Shown here: one piece after another, positions 37,468 to 46,407 of the stretch
How positions within the stretch are numbered: position 1 is the stretch's first letter
Layout of the letters: each line of letters opens with the position of its first letter
Assembly (NCBI GenBank): GCA_018222405.1
Contig: JAAFAI010000016.1
Span: 1-64,000 of the forward strand
Direction: 5' to 3'
Length of the DNA stretch: 64,000 bases
Source: Gammaproteobacteria bacterium
Lineage (GTDB): Bacteria; Pseudomonadota; Gammaproteobacteria; Enterobacterales; Alteromonadaceae
The notes under the pieces: model-generated
The model's database searches: none
The model's input: only the letters and a program-made list of their open reading frames with translations
Told to the model about the DNA's origin: nothing
Translations under genes and position numbers: made by a program

Positions 37468-39767
37468 TTGCCGGCAAAGCCGATCTCGCCGCCTAATTGG
37501 TTGGCTATTTGTTGCTGAAACTTCTCAGCTTTGTTTTGTAATCGCTGCTTTAACTGCTGAAAGCGCTGGTTTTCAGTCAGGGCTTCTTCCGGCATTTTAA
37601 AGTATACGTAAGAATAGAATAGCCAGCCTTCATTAATGGCCGTCTCAAGCCGGTCCAGCGCCTCTTGCATTTCACCCAGCAGCGCCAGCGCTATTACATC
37701 GTCGATACCCGTTGTGTAGCCGCCATCCTGGAGCTTGCGCGACTTATCAACAAATTCCACCACAGCATGTAAAATGCGTTCAGCCTGGTCAGGATCGCCA
37801 GTATTCTTGAGGGCATCAGCAAAGCTGGTTGCGCCCCAGATGTTACTGGCAGTAATGGTTGGGTTTTGGGTTAGCAAGTTAGGATACAGAGCTGAGAGGA
37901 TAGGGATTGCATCCTGCCATTGCTGGTTGATCACCAGGCGGCTGGCGAGTTGCAGTTTGTAATACAAAGCATTGGGATAAGCGTCGACTTGTTTACTGAT
38001 CAATTTAATGGCACCGTCGTGATCGCCGCGCAGGATAAAGCGATATTGTTTAGCCTCATAGTAATCGGGGTGTTTACTTAACAACGAAGCAATGCAGGCT
38101 TCTGCTTTCTGTTCGTCCCATACCTGAATGTGCATCAGGCATACGGCCCAGTGGCGACTGGGGTTATTAGGATCTAACTGCCATTCTTCTACCGCGTATT
38201 TCATAGCATCAAAGGCATTACCCATCTGTAATGTCCAGCGGCTCAGTAAACTGTAGTTATTGGCCGCCCGGGGATTTATTGCAATATTGTCCCGGATCAC
38301 GGCGATGGCTTCTTCGGCCCTGCCGTTATGCCACAGGGCATTTGCCAGTAACTGATGCAGCTTGTTGTCCTGTGGGTTCAGTAATAGCGCTTCCCGGGCG
38401 GTAATCACCGCCTGATTAATTTTGTTCTGGCGAATATTGAGCACGGCAAGGTCGGCCAGGGCCATGGCATTATTCGGGTTAATTGCGGTTGCCCGGTCGA
38501 GTGACAAACGGGCCAGTTCATACTGACGGGACTGCATATACAGCTTACCTTTGAGCGAGTGTGCTTCACTCAGTAAAGGCTGCAGAGTGATTGCCGAGTC
38601 TATTAACTGGTGAATGGCCTCGCTGGTATAGCGCTGTGCGTTGTATTCCTGAGTTTGTGGGTTAATGCGATTAAGTTCCATCAGACTACTCGCCAGCATG
38701 ATGTAGGCAAGGGCATAGCCGCTGTCCAGTTCAATAGCTTTTTCAAAATGGGCTTTTGCCTCAAGCACTGCTTCTGTGGATTGCAGGTTCAGTGCATGAC
38801 GGCCGAGGATCATTTCATTATAAGCTTCAAACGTAGGCTGATATTTTGTTTCGGCAGTACCAAGAATAGAACCGCTAACGGCAATCAGTACCGAGTGCGA
38901 AATATCTTCCTGAATAGACAACAGATCAGAGAACGAGCGGGAAATAGTTGAGGCCCATACCGCTATTTCGGTGTCCACATCGATTAACCGGGCACTGACT
39001 TTCAGTTTATCGCCTTCCAGCTGTGTACTGCCTTCTAGAATAAAATCAGCGCCCAGCGTAGTGGCAATTTGGGCAATGGATGATTGTTCCTGAGCAATTG
39101 AAAAGCTCGAAGTACGGGCGATAACCTGTAAATTTTGCTGCGCCGACAGGGCCGAAATAATGGTATCGCTGATCCCTTCGCCAATATACGCTTTTTGGGT
39201 ACTACCGGAAACATCCAGAAAAGGCAGGACGGCGACGGTTTGCGTTGCTGGCTCTGGTGGGGGAGTTTGCTCAGAAAGAGGTTTATCTGCATTCAACAGG
39301 CTAAATAGGGCAATGGCAACTACGGCTACGCTCACTGCGGCAACAAACCAGGATTTTGACCGATGAGGAGAAGAGGCTGAGTCGTTTTCAGTAGTTTCTG
39401 TTGCTGCCGGTGCTTTTACAGCAGGCGATGCTTGTGGTGCATTTACCGGCTGCAGTATAGCCTCATTAATGGTAAACATTGCTTTGTAGCCGCGTTTGGG
39501 CACCGTCTTGATATAGGCAGTTTTTTGTTCCGGATTGAGTGACTGACGCAGAATAGAGATTGCCCGGTTGATAGTGTCATCAGAAACTATTCTTCCCCGC
39601 CAGACCTCAGCAATTATTCTGTCACGGCTGAGCAGTTCATTGTTATTGTCGAGAAAGAAACAGAGTAAACGGGCAATACTGGGTTCAAGTCTTTGTTGTT
39701 GGTTATTGCTGGTCAGTTCGCCGGATAAACTGTCGAACGTAAAGTCATTAAATGTATATAAGGCCAA
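37458..39767 (-). CDS. CadC-type membrane transcription regulator with TPRs
   Basis: This 769-residue protein has an OmpR/PhoB-type winged helix at the N-terminus (residues 1-100; RIIAEVWRGRIVSDDTINRA), one membrane helix (about 145-165), then an extracytoplasmic TolB/FlgO-like domain (AVLPFLDVSGSTQKAYIGEG, residues 185-300) and a long TPR array (about 330-740). This design is that of ToxR/CadC-like one-component regulators: a DNA-binding head that responds to a periplasmic sensor without phosphorylation. Its start is 252 bp from the divergent flagellin-like gene. Its target is unknown. Confidence 0.85.
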   Translation of the reverse strand: MALYTFNDFTFDSLSGELTSNNQQQRLEPSIARLLCFFLDNNNELLSRDRIIAEVWRGRIVSDDTINRAISILRQSLNPEQKTAYIKTVPKRGYKAMFTINEAILQPVNAPQASPAVKAPAATETTENDSASSPHRSKSWFVAAVSVAVVAIALFSLLNADKPLSEQTPPPEPATQTVAVLPFLDVSGSTQKAYIGEGISDTIISALSAQQNLQVIARTSSFSIAQEQSSIAQIATTLGADFILEGSTQLEGDKLKVSARLIDVDTEIAVWASTISRSFSDLLSIQEDISHSVLIAVSGSILGTAETKYQPTFEAYNEMILGRHALNLQSTEAVLEAKAHFEKAIELDSGYALAYIMLASSLMELNRINPQTQEYNAQRYTSEAIHQLIDSAITLQPLLSEAHSLKGKLYMQSRQYELARLSLDRATAINPNNAMALADLAVLNIRQNKINQAVITAREALLLNPQDNKLHQLLANALWHNGRAEEAIAVIRDNIAINPRAANNYSLLSRWTLQMGNAFDAMKYAVEEWQLDPNNPSRHWAVCLMHIQVWDEQKAEACIASLLSKHPDYYEAKQYRFILRGDHDGAIKLISKQVDAYPNALYYKLQLASRLVINQQWQDAIPILSALYPNLLTQNPTITASNIWGATSFADALKNTGDPDQAERILHAVVEFVDKSRKLQDGGYTTGIDDVIALALLGEMQEALDRLETAINEGWLFYSYVYFKMPEEALTENQRFQQLKQRLQNKAEKFQQQIANQLGGEIGFAGKNG

Positions 39768-39958
39768 TGGTGACTTTCCTACTGCGAGTGTTCAAATGTG
39801 TTTGTGTCGGTAATATGAAACACCTTTTTAACAACATTACCTGTATGTGGTACATAGCGCAAATTATGAACATTTACCTGCGCTTCACACACTATCGCTC
39901 GAGTGTTAGATTTCGCGCTTTTGCACATTTTAATCAACAAGTTAAGTGAAATTAACCC

Positions 39959-39985
39959 TAAAGGATAAAGACCGCGGGCCGATAA
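39959..39985 (+). promoter_or_regulatory. sigma-28 (FliA) promoter of the flagellin gene
   Basis: TAAAGGAT (39959-39966), then exactly 11 bases, then GCCGATAA (39978-39985). The -10 is identical to the FliA consensus GCCGATAA, and the -35 matches 6 of 8 bases of TAAAGTTT. It lies 33 bp before the flagellin start codon, with AAGGAA between. This places the gene in the late flagellar class. Confidence 0.88.
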
Positions 39986-40018
39986 GAATATAAGGAAGTC
40001 ATCAAGCAGTCATGGAAG

Positions 40019-41449
40019 ATGTCTATAGTTGTTGGTCACAATAAGTCAGCGCTTAATATTCAGCGTCAGTTGTTCTCGGTAACAAACCGACTGGACCAGT
40101 CTTTCGAGCGCCTATCCTCAGGTTTTCGCATCAATAGCGCTGCCGATGATGCGGCCGGATTACAAATAGCCGATCGATTGCAAAGTGATGTGATATCAAC
40201 CCGCCAGGTAGTGCGTAATCTCAACGATGGTATTAGTTACGCGCAGATTGCAGAAGGGGCGTTAGACGAGGTGAACACGGCTGCTCAGCGCATGCGTCAA
40301 CTCGCCGTGCAGGCGCAAAATGGTATTCACTCTGATAGCGATCGCCTGGCGTTAGACAAAGAGTTTCAGCAATTAAAAAGCGAAATCGATCGCATAGCCT
40401 ACGAGACAGAAGCGTTTGGTCGTCATCCGTTATTATCTCCCACCACATTATTATTTGAAGATAACTCACCAGACAATGTGACACTGGGCTCAGGTCAGCA
40501 AATAGTCAATAATCTGCCGTTCAGTGGCAGCGGCAATGATTTTTACTTTATCCCGGCAGATTCTGAGAATATCCGCTTTACCTTCGATTCTTACAGTCTG
40601 GATGATGATATTCACCTGTTCACCACCAGCGGTGAGCATTTAGCGGGCGTGGAAGTACCGGCCGCTGGTGATCCGCTGGCCGATTTTAACTGGCAGAATC
40701 TTGGTCTTGATTTAAGCAATATTGATTCGGCTTTTCTGACTACCGGTAACGGATTCAGCTCGGGAGCCACTTATGACGCAAGTAATATCAATGGGGCTAA
40801 TGCGGTGGGTACTACAGTCACTTATAGCGGCGACGGTGACCTGAATAATGATGGTTATATAAATGGTGTCGAGACTGATGTCGAGGTGATTACGCTAACC
40901 GGCACCACCAATCAGGATATTATTCTGGCGGTTTCCGGACAGAGCTCAGGAAGTTCTTATCAGGGTAGAATATCCTGGGATCGGTTAGGCGGTGTGGCCA
41001 GTGCAGCCATTCAGGAAGCCGAACAGGCCGACGAAAACCCGGAAGAAGATGTTAAAATTACCACCTCTGCAGCAATCAATAGTCCCCAGGATTACCATGA
41101 AATTGCCAAAACTCCGGCCACAGCAGCCGATTTGGGACTTACCGGGTTATCCTTAAGTACCCAACAGCAGGCCGAAGTGGCTTTGAACGCGCTATCAAGC
41201 GCCATTGATGATATTGGTGAAAAGCGCGCTGGTTATGGCGCTGTGCAGAATGCTATGCAATCCAATTTACGAAATCTGTCGATTCATGCCGAAAACACCC
41301 GGGCGGCACAATCACAAATAAGAGATACAGACTACGCGAGCGAAACGGCCAGCCTGGCCAGAAACCAAATCATTCAGCAAGCCAGTCAGTCATTACTGAG
41401 TCAGGCCAACCAGCGGCCAGAGATAGCCCTGACTTTACTAAATGGCTAG
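40019..41449 (+). CDS. flagellin with an unusual central domain
   Basis: The 476-residue protein has the conserved flagellin N-terminus (D0/D1, residues 1-140; LSSGFRINSAADDAAGLQIA) and C-terminus (about 385-476; NTRAAQSQIRDTDYASETAS, ending ALTLLNG). Between them lies about 180 residues not seen in ordinary flagellins: a beta-rich part with DDDIHLFTTSGEHLAGVEV, like bacterial pre-peptidase C-terminal folds, and GDGDLNNDGYINGVETD, an EF-hand or dockerin-like calcium loop. It would be exposed on the filament surface. It is alone here, away from any flagellar operon. Transcription is from the sigma-28 promoter. Confidence 0.88.
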   Translation: MSIVVGHNKSALNIQRQLFSVTNRLDQSFERLSSGFRINSAADDAAGLQIADRLQSDVISTRQVVRNLNDGISYAQIAEGALDEVNTAAQRMRQLAVQAQNGIHSDSDRLALDKEFQQLKSEIDRIAYETEAFGRHPLLSPTTLLFEDNSPDNVTLGSGQQIVNNLPFSGSGNDFYFIPADSENIRFTFDSYSLDDDIHLFTTSGEHLAGVEVPAAGDPLADFNWQNLGLDLSNIDSAFLTTGNGFSSGATYDASNINGANAVGTTVTYSGDGDLNNDGYINGVETDVEVITLTGTTNQDIILAVSGQSSGSSYQGRISWDRLGGVASAAIQEAEQADENPEEDVKITTSAAINSPQDYHEIAKTPATAADLGLTGLSLSTQQQAEVALNALSSAIDDIGEKRAGYGAVQNAMQSNLRNLSIHAENTRAAQSQIRDTDYASETASLARNQIIQQASQSLLSQANQRPEIALTLLNG

Positions 41450-41718
41450 AAGCCCAGTTTGATTTTTAAATGGTTTGTTGGCTTGCAGCAGCACGGCAGG
41501 ATTTCATCGTCGTCAATAAAGGCGAGGGGATCAGTAGTGTATTCCACTTCGCCTTCCAGCAGGGTGGTGCGGCAGGCACCACAAAATCCCTCGCGGCAAT
41601 GGTATTGCACGTCAATCTGTTGAGATTCAAGGCTTTCCAGCAGCGTTTTATCGGGGGATGCGGTCACCGTTACCGTATCGACAATGTCGATACGGTAGGT
41701 GTTATCGCGGTCGGTCAT
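41446..41718 (-). CDS. yfaE: YfaE-type 2Fe-2S ferredoxin for ribonucleotide reductase
   Basis: A 90-residue plant-type ferredoxin: cluster ligands lie in YHCREGFCGACRTTL plus the Cys in LPCCCKP. YfaE keeps the diferric-tyrosyl cofactor of the class I ribonucleotide reductase beta subunit in working state. Its gene normally follows nrdB directly. Here only the last 24 codons of nrdB remain upstream, 10 bp away, so its usual operon promoter has been cut off by the island. It overlaps the convergent flagellin gene by 4 bp. Confidence 0.88.
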   Translation of the reverse strand: MTDRDNTYRIDIVDTVTVTASPDKTLLESLESQQIDVQYHCREGFCGACRTTLLEGEVEYTTDPLAFIDDDEILPCCCKPTNHLKIKLGF

Positions 41719-41728
41719 TGCCGGTTAT

Positions 41729-41803
41729 TTAGAGTTCGAAATCGGCAAAGTCGTCTTCGCTAACGGCGGAATCAATCTGACCTACCAGGTATGAGCTGAG
41801 CTC
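41729..41803 (-). pseudogene. nrdB: 3' tail of nrdB, cut by the island
   Basis: Read on the minus strand, this stretch encodes [20 protein letters not shown], then DFEL and stop. E. coli NrdB ends [22 protein letters not shown], so this is the C-terminal tail of the ribonucleotide reductase beta subunit, the part that docks to NrdA. A TAA in frame lies directly before it (41804-41806), and no more NrdB can be read. The rest of nrdB must lie beyond the right end of the island, outside this window, unless lost. Confidence 0.88.
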
Positions 41804-41815
41804 TTAATGTATAAT
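41791..41815. other. left island junction (probable attL)
   Basis: Homology to nrdB stops between codon SSY and the TAA at 41804-41806, so the crossover lies within about 15 bp here. AT-rich DNA with the mobility operon begins at once. Exact ends need the right junction, where nrdB 5' codons should continue into an element-supplied C-terminus. Confidence 0.6.
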
Positions 41816-41889
41816 GGAAAAAATTGACATGATGGACGAACGGACTTATTTTCTCGTCTGTGAAGAGTAATTTATGATAGGAATATTAT

Positions 41890-43623
41890 GTGCTAAGTAA
41901 TGATTGTGTGGTGCTGCCATTTTCACCCGTTAAAAACAAGTATGGATATAGCACCACCAAAGCCCCCATAACCATACCTTCGGGTATCAAAACTTCCTCG
42001 CTCTTATACATTGTGGCTAAGATGGTCACTGATAATAATTTAGGGGAACATTCATCTTCTATTCGATGGTTAATTAATAATCTGTCATTATTTCCCGAGT
42101 TTGAAAAACCGTTATCATCTCTGACTTTAGACATGATGATGGCTCTGAGAATCAAACTTCACGAGGCAAAGAATGATAAAGTTATTTCTCTTCCGAACGG
42201 TTACGTGTCTTCCCTTTGCTATTGCCTTAAACGCATACAATATCCACTTGCATGCGGGAGGTACGTCAATCAGTGGGGAAGGTTCAAAGCTGAAAGTAGT
42301 AAAAAAATGGCTCGACAAATTGAAGGGACAGATCTGGTATGGGAGCAGATAAAGTCTTTAGACTCAGTCGATGAAGCCAAACACATATCTCAAGAGCGTA
42401 TTAAAAATCTATTTGATCAGTACTTTAATGCTGCTTGGAATCACATCAAAGCTTATCAAGAACTTCTTAAAGCTAGTGAAAACCTGCTTATAAAAGGTGA
42501 AATTGTCCATGACAGTAGAAAACATAAAAAGGTTTTTACTCAGTTTAAAAGGCTAGGTTCTTACCAGTTAAACATGGGCAATTACCAACTTTTCCTAAGT
42601 GAAAATTGGCGCGGTGTACTGTCACATCGGACTCTACTTTGTATTTTAATTATATGTAAATTGAGTCGACCACTGAATACAGATACATGGCTGAATCTAC
42701 ACAGGAGAAATTTTAAGTTTCATAAAACTTTTATTGAAATATCATCACCGGTAAAGGACAAGACAAATACCCATTTGTCTTCATTCAGAGTTCTTAACAG
42801 AGATCGTGAGTTTTTCACCGCTCTAAATTTATTAAAGAAGCATTATGAAGTTACCAGACGGCTTGTTTCTGATTTGGGGATCAAGACGATCAGAGAGCCG
42901 TTTATATTTGATTATGTGACGTCAATGGGAAATACAGGTGAGCCGTGTCTGAATAGAGATTTTCAATACTTGAAAATGCGTGGATATCAGAGGTTTATAG
43001 AAGATAATTGCCTTAATTACATTTCTCTGGATACTCTCAGAAACCTGTCGGCAACAAAGCGATTCCTTGAAGGAAGTGACATACGTGATATACAGCAAAT
43101 TCTAGGTCATAGCCATTTAAGTACAACTCAACATTACATAGAGCAACATGTAACGTCAGCGTATTTGCGACATAACATCCTGATTTTTATGCGTGAATTT
43201 GAACAAGAAGCTGTTGACCTCTTTGGCGCAGTTAAATTTACGGATGAGCTGGATGCTGGTAAAAGATCTGGTAAGTATTTTTTGATTGGTGACGGTTCAA
43301 GTTGCGTTAACCCTAAAGAGAGTCCAGATACAAAGCAAGAGTTAGGCGAGCTTTGTAACGGTAAATTTTGTCATTCTTCATGTAAGAATAATAAGACAGT
43401 GCTCAGCGAAATGTCCATATGGCAGGCCTTAGTCAAACGGGAAGAATATAGAACGAGCTGGTTCCAAACATATTCTCATGAAGAGCGGTTTGGTGCATTT
43501 GAAGCAAAGAAAGTCTTATACAATGCCTTGTTATGCCAGTATATAGCAGAGAAAGTACCACGTATTTACAATGATATGATGGAAAAAATCACAAACCGGA
43601 TTAAAGCGAAGGAGCGATTATAA
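41890..43623 (+). CDS. tyrosine recombinase 1 (large)
   Basis: The 577-residue protein has the C-terminal catalytic pattern of tyrosine recombinases: LDTLRNLSATKRF (box II Arg, with the usual His replaced), ILGHSHLSTTQHYIEQ (His and the nucleophile Tyr), and SRPLNTDTW as a weak Arg-I region. A Cys-rich tail follows (SSCVNPKESPDTKQELGELC, then FCHSSC), likely a zinc site. It starts at a GTG with AGGA upstream and ends with TAATG shared with the next gene. It is the first gene inside the left junction, the usual place for an integrase. Confidence 0.85.
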   Translation: MLSNDCVVLPFSPVKNKYGYSTTKAPITIPSGIKTSSLLYIVAKMVTDNNLGEHSSSIRWLINNLSLFPEFEKPLSSLTLDMMMALRIKLHEAKNDKVISLPNGYVSSLCYCLKRIQYPLACGRYVNQWGRFKAESSKKMARQIEGTDLVWEQIKSLDSVDEAKHISQERIKNLFDQYFNAAWNHIKAYQELLKASENLLIKGEIVHDSRKHKKVFTQFKRLGSYQLNMGNYQLFLSENWRGVLSHRTLLCILIICKLSRPLNTDTWLNLHRRNFKFHKTFIEISSPVKDKTNTHLSSFRVLNRDREFFTALNLLKKHYEVTRRLVSDLGIKTIREPFIFDYVTSMGNTGEPCLNRDFQYLKMRGYQRFIEDNCLNYISLDTLRNLSATKRFLEGSDIRDIQQILGHSHLSTTQHYIEQHVTSAYLRHNILIFMREFEQEAVDLFGAVKFTDELDAGKRSGKYFLIGDGSSCVNPKESPDTKQELGELCNGKFCHSSCKNNKTVLSEMSIWQALVKREEYRTSWFQTYSHEERFGAFEAKKVLYNALLCQYIAEKVPRIYNDMMEKITNRIKAKERL

Positions 43624-45851
43624 TGTCCGCTGAGCTGATAGATTGGCTGCATTTATCGCAGCACGAGTTAAAAGAATCCGGTGAGCAGAACTTTAGATGT
43701 CTTGATGAATACGTTCATCTTAGATCACCTTATCTTAATCTTAAAGTAACTCATGATGTTGTTAATTTGGTCTTGGTTTCTGGTCCACATAGAGAAACCT
43801 ACCCATATTGCCTCTCCGAAGTTTTTCTACCATCCAAGGCTGGAATTGTAGCACTTACTCAATCACCTTTTATCATCCCATTGATCAATAGTTTGGATGA
43901 TCACTTACAAAGAAGCCCACCTACCAACCTTACTTCGTATAAAGGTTTTACGGACCGATTGACAGTCTGCCAATTAATTATTGAATATTTTGCGTTAAAG
44001 GGCAGATATGGACTGTCGGGAGTGACTGTTGATGACGTTTGTAATTTACTAAAGGATATCGAAAAAGGCTGGTTCAATGCTTTAAGGATTCAAGAACGCT
44101 TCGATAAGTTAGTAAATATTGAAGCACAATCTTGGTTAACAAAAACTACAGCCAAAAATCCAAACAGGCTAAACTTTAACCTACGACTGTTTAGTGAAAT
44201 AGTAGGCACATCACTGTTCAAAAAAACAATAAATGATATTCCTCCCTCAATTATCGACAAACTAAATATTCAAAAAGATTTGCGGACACCTTATAAATAC
44301 TCTGGGAGGGTAGAGCGCATTTGTTCGAAAAATGACCTCGTTATCACAAGGCAATATATCTCAGAACTATTTGTGGCCTTAGCTTTACCATTTCGTGTTC
44401 CCGAGATCTCTTCAAAAAAGAAGTCAGCTACTGACAATCAGAGAACTAAAACGCCTACGGTTGATTCGGTAACTGCATTTACAGAACAATTAATGTCTGT
44501 TGTAAAAAATGGTAGGACACTCGCTAGCTTTTTTTCAGAGATCAACAAAATATTAGAAAATACGGTTCCCGGGGACGTTAGGGCTAAGTTAATCAGTGAG
44601 ACGATAGCCAGATGGGAATCTATATCAATGTTCGGTTGTAGTTACCGAATTACTGCAATAAGGCAGATACGTGGTGATCGAAATGTAGACGAGACTACAG
44701 TTGGAGAGGCATACAAGGTCTACCAGTCGGCTGTTGGATACTTGACACTGTTGTTTACAGGTTGGCGATTACGTGAAGTTACTGATAGCCTTATCGGTCT
44801 GACTGCTGAGCATGTCCAATACACTCCTGAAGATGGCCTGACACTAATCAACCGTAATGTGCAAAAATCAGCAGCAGATCAATACGAGCGTCAATTAACG
44901 GCTGTTGGTCCACATATTGGGTTTTGGCTGAGTCAATTACATAGCAACAATAAACTATTTGCCGGAAATTACAGCGATTCATCTTCTCTATTCAGAATCA
45001 AGTTGAACGGTACGGGTGGGGGGAGTTCGATGTTCCCTGACTTATCTTCTAATAAACGAGATAGCAACCCTTTACGCCACTTCATTTCTCAGAAAACGGA
45101 AGTTCCTACACCAAAACAACTCAGACGGTACTTCGGTGTTATTTATTTTTATCAGTTCGATAATGCTGAAATCATGGCGTTAACTCAGCACTACGGGCAT
45201 TCGAGTCCGGAAGAAACTGAAGTCTATATTACGGATACGCCGACTAGGAATGCTACAAGCTCAATCAATAAATCGATACCAATAAAGAATGTGTCAACAT
45301 CGACTGACTCTGAGTTCAATAAATTGTTTAAAGAAGCAAGGGATGCCAAACTGAGAGATATGGTTTGTTGTGCTTTGACTGGTTCTTCATCCGCCGGATT
45401 TTCTAAAACTGTAAGAGCAATCTACCGAAAAATAATCGGTGGAATTTCATTCGAAGAGCTTGATGATAAAGCGAAATCTAACGCGATATCAAAAGTTTAT
45501 AAGCAAGTAAAATCAGAGGGGTATAGTGTTGAGGTATACCCGCATGGCAACTGCACTAATAGCAATGAGCATGCTAATTCATCCGAAGCTAATTGCGGTA
45601 ACGAATACGGTCAAATGGAGCGTGAACATGCTTCAGCCAAACTTTGTTCAGGTTGTATGTTTCATGAGGTGCAGGCCCAGCACGTTGAAAATCTCAAGGC
45701 CGAGCTGGCAACGTTGAAGAATACGTCTGATGATATTGATGACATATTTGCATGCAGTAAAACACCTCTGGAACTGGCTCAATCCAATAAGCATATTGTA
45801 GAACTTGAAGCGGTCATAGAATTGTATGAAAAAGAAGAATACTCATCATAA
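43623..45851 (+). CDS. tyrosine recombinase 2 (very large)
   Basis: A 742-residue protein whose catalytic part shows LLFTGWRLREVTDSLIGL (Arg I), PKQLRRYFGVIYFY (box II Arg) and ALTQHYGHSSPEETEVYIT (His and nucleophile Tyr). The first 300 residues are unlike other integrases and probably bind DNA or partner subunits. The tail has NCTNSNEHANSSEANC and LCSGC, a second Cys-rich zinc-like site, followed by a helix. It resembles TnpB of Tn554-like elements in being large and second in the operon. Start overlaps gene 1 by one base. Confidence 0.82.
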   Translation: MSAELIDWLHLSQHELKESGEQNFRCLDEYVHLRSPYLNLKVTHDVVNLVLVSGPHRETYPYCLSEVFLPSKAGIVALTQSPFIIPLINSLDDHLQRSPPTNLTSYKGFTDRLTVCQLIIEYFALKGRYGLSGVTVDDVCNLLKDIEKGWFNALRIQERFDKLVNIEAQSWLTKTTAKNPNRLNFNLRLFSEIVGTSLFKKTINDIPPSIIDKLNIQKDLRTPYKYSGRVERICSKNDLVITRQYISELFVALALPFRVPEISSKKKSATDNQRTKTPTVDSVTAFTEQLMSVVKNGRTLASFFSEINKILENTVPGDVRAKLISETIARWESISMFGCSYRITAIRQIRGDRNVDETTVGEAYKVYQSAVGYLTLLFTGWRLREVTDSLIGLTAEHVQYTPEDGLTLINRNVQKSAADQYERQLTAVGPHIGFWLSQLHSNNKLFAGNYSDSSSLFRIKLNGTGGGSSMFPDLSSNKRDSNPLRHFISQKTEVPTPKQLRRYFGVIYFYQFDNAEIMALTQHYGHSSPEETEVYITDTPTRNATSSINKSIPIKNVSTSTDSEFNKLFKEARDAKLRDMVCCALTGSSSAGFSKTVRAIYRKIIGGISFEELDDKAKSNAISKVYKQVKSEGYSVEVYPHGNCTNSNEHANSSEANCGNEYGQMEREHASAKLCSGCMFHEVQAQHVENLKAELATLKNTSDDIDDIFACSKTPLELAQSNKHIVELEAVIELYEKEEYSS

Positions 45852-46407
45852 TTCCGAAAGAGCGGCGAAAAGCATAGGTACGAAATTCGCCACACTTGAG
45901 CGATGGATTGAGACAGGGGTACCAATCAAAAAAGATGGTCAAGGTAATGAGTTATTTAAAAATGGCGAGCCAGTGTACATTGATATTCCAACATCTCTTA
46001 ATAAGTTTCTGCGTTGGGCGGATGCCAGGTACGGGATAATGTCTACCAGCCAGAGTGCTTTGACAAACTACCTTTCCTCTGTAAACAAAAATGGTGGGTA
46101 TGTAGAAATACTGCTTCGCCAAACAAAGCACAAACTTGAACAGCAGAAATTATCTCACAACAAAAGTGATCTAAAGATTCGATTGAATGAGGCTTTGCAA
46201 CTGATTAATGAACAGAATAAAGATATTACCAAGTATTTTCTGGAAAATAAGAATTTAGAGGGCGAGATCAAAGCTCTCACCGCGGAGATGGAAAACATTG
46301 AAATGGCTGCTGCGCTTAAACACGAAGCTATGCAAGTAACCATTAATAGGCTAAATGAGCAGCTCTCACGTGTCCGAAATATGAGGATTGTCGATGACAA
46401 AAAGTAA
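45826..46407 (+). CDS. coiled-coil TnpC-like accessory protein
   Basis: This 193-residue protein begins with a basic segment and a possible helix-turn-helix (KFATLERWIETGVPIKKDG, residues 20-38) and ends with a long coiled coil (about 95-190). Small helix-turn-helix/coiled-coil proteins follow the two large recombinases in Tn554-type elements (TnpC) and help choose orientation or site. That role is inferred here. Its ATG lies 26 bp inside the end of recombinase 2, so it is translated in a different frame of the same transcript. Confidence 0.6.
   Translation: MKKKNTHHNSERAAKSIGTKFATLERWIETGVPIKKDGQGNELFKNGEPVYIDIPTSLNKFLRWADARYGIMSTSQSALTNYLSSVNKNGGYVEILLRQTKHKLEQQKLSHNKSDLKIRLNEALQLINEQNKDITKYFLENKNLEGEIKALTAEMENIEMAAALKHEAMQVTINRLNEQLSRVRNMRIVDDKK

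Noticed and set aside
41801..41890. tRNA gene as the island target
   Set aside because: No cloverleaf can be drawn at the left junction; the conserved sequence there is the nrdB tail.
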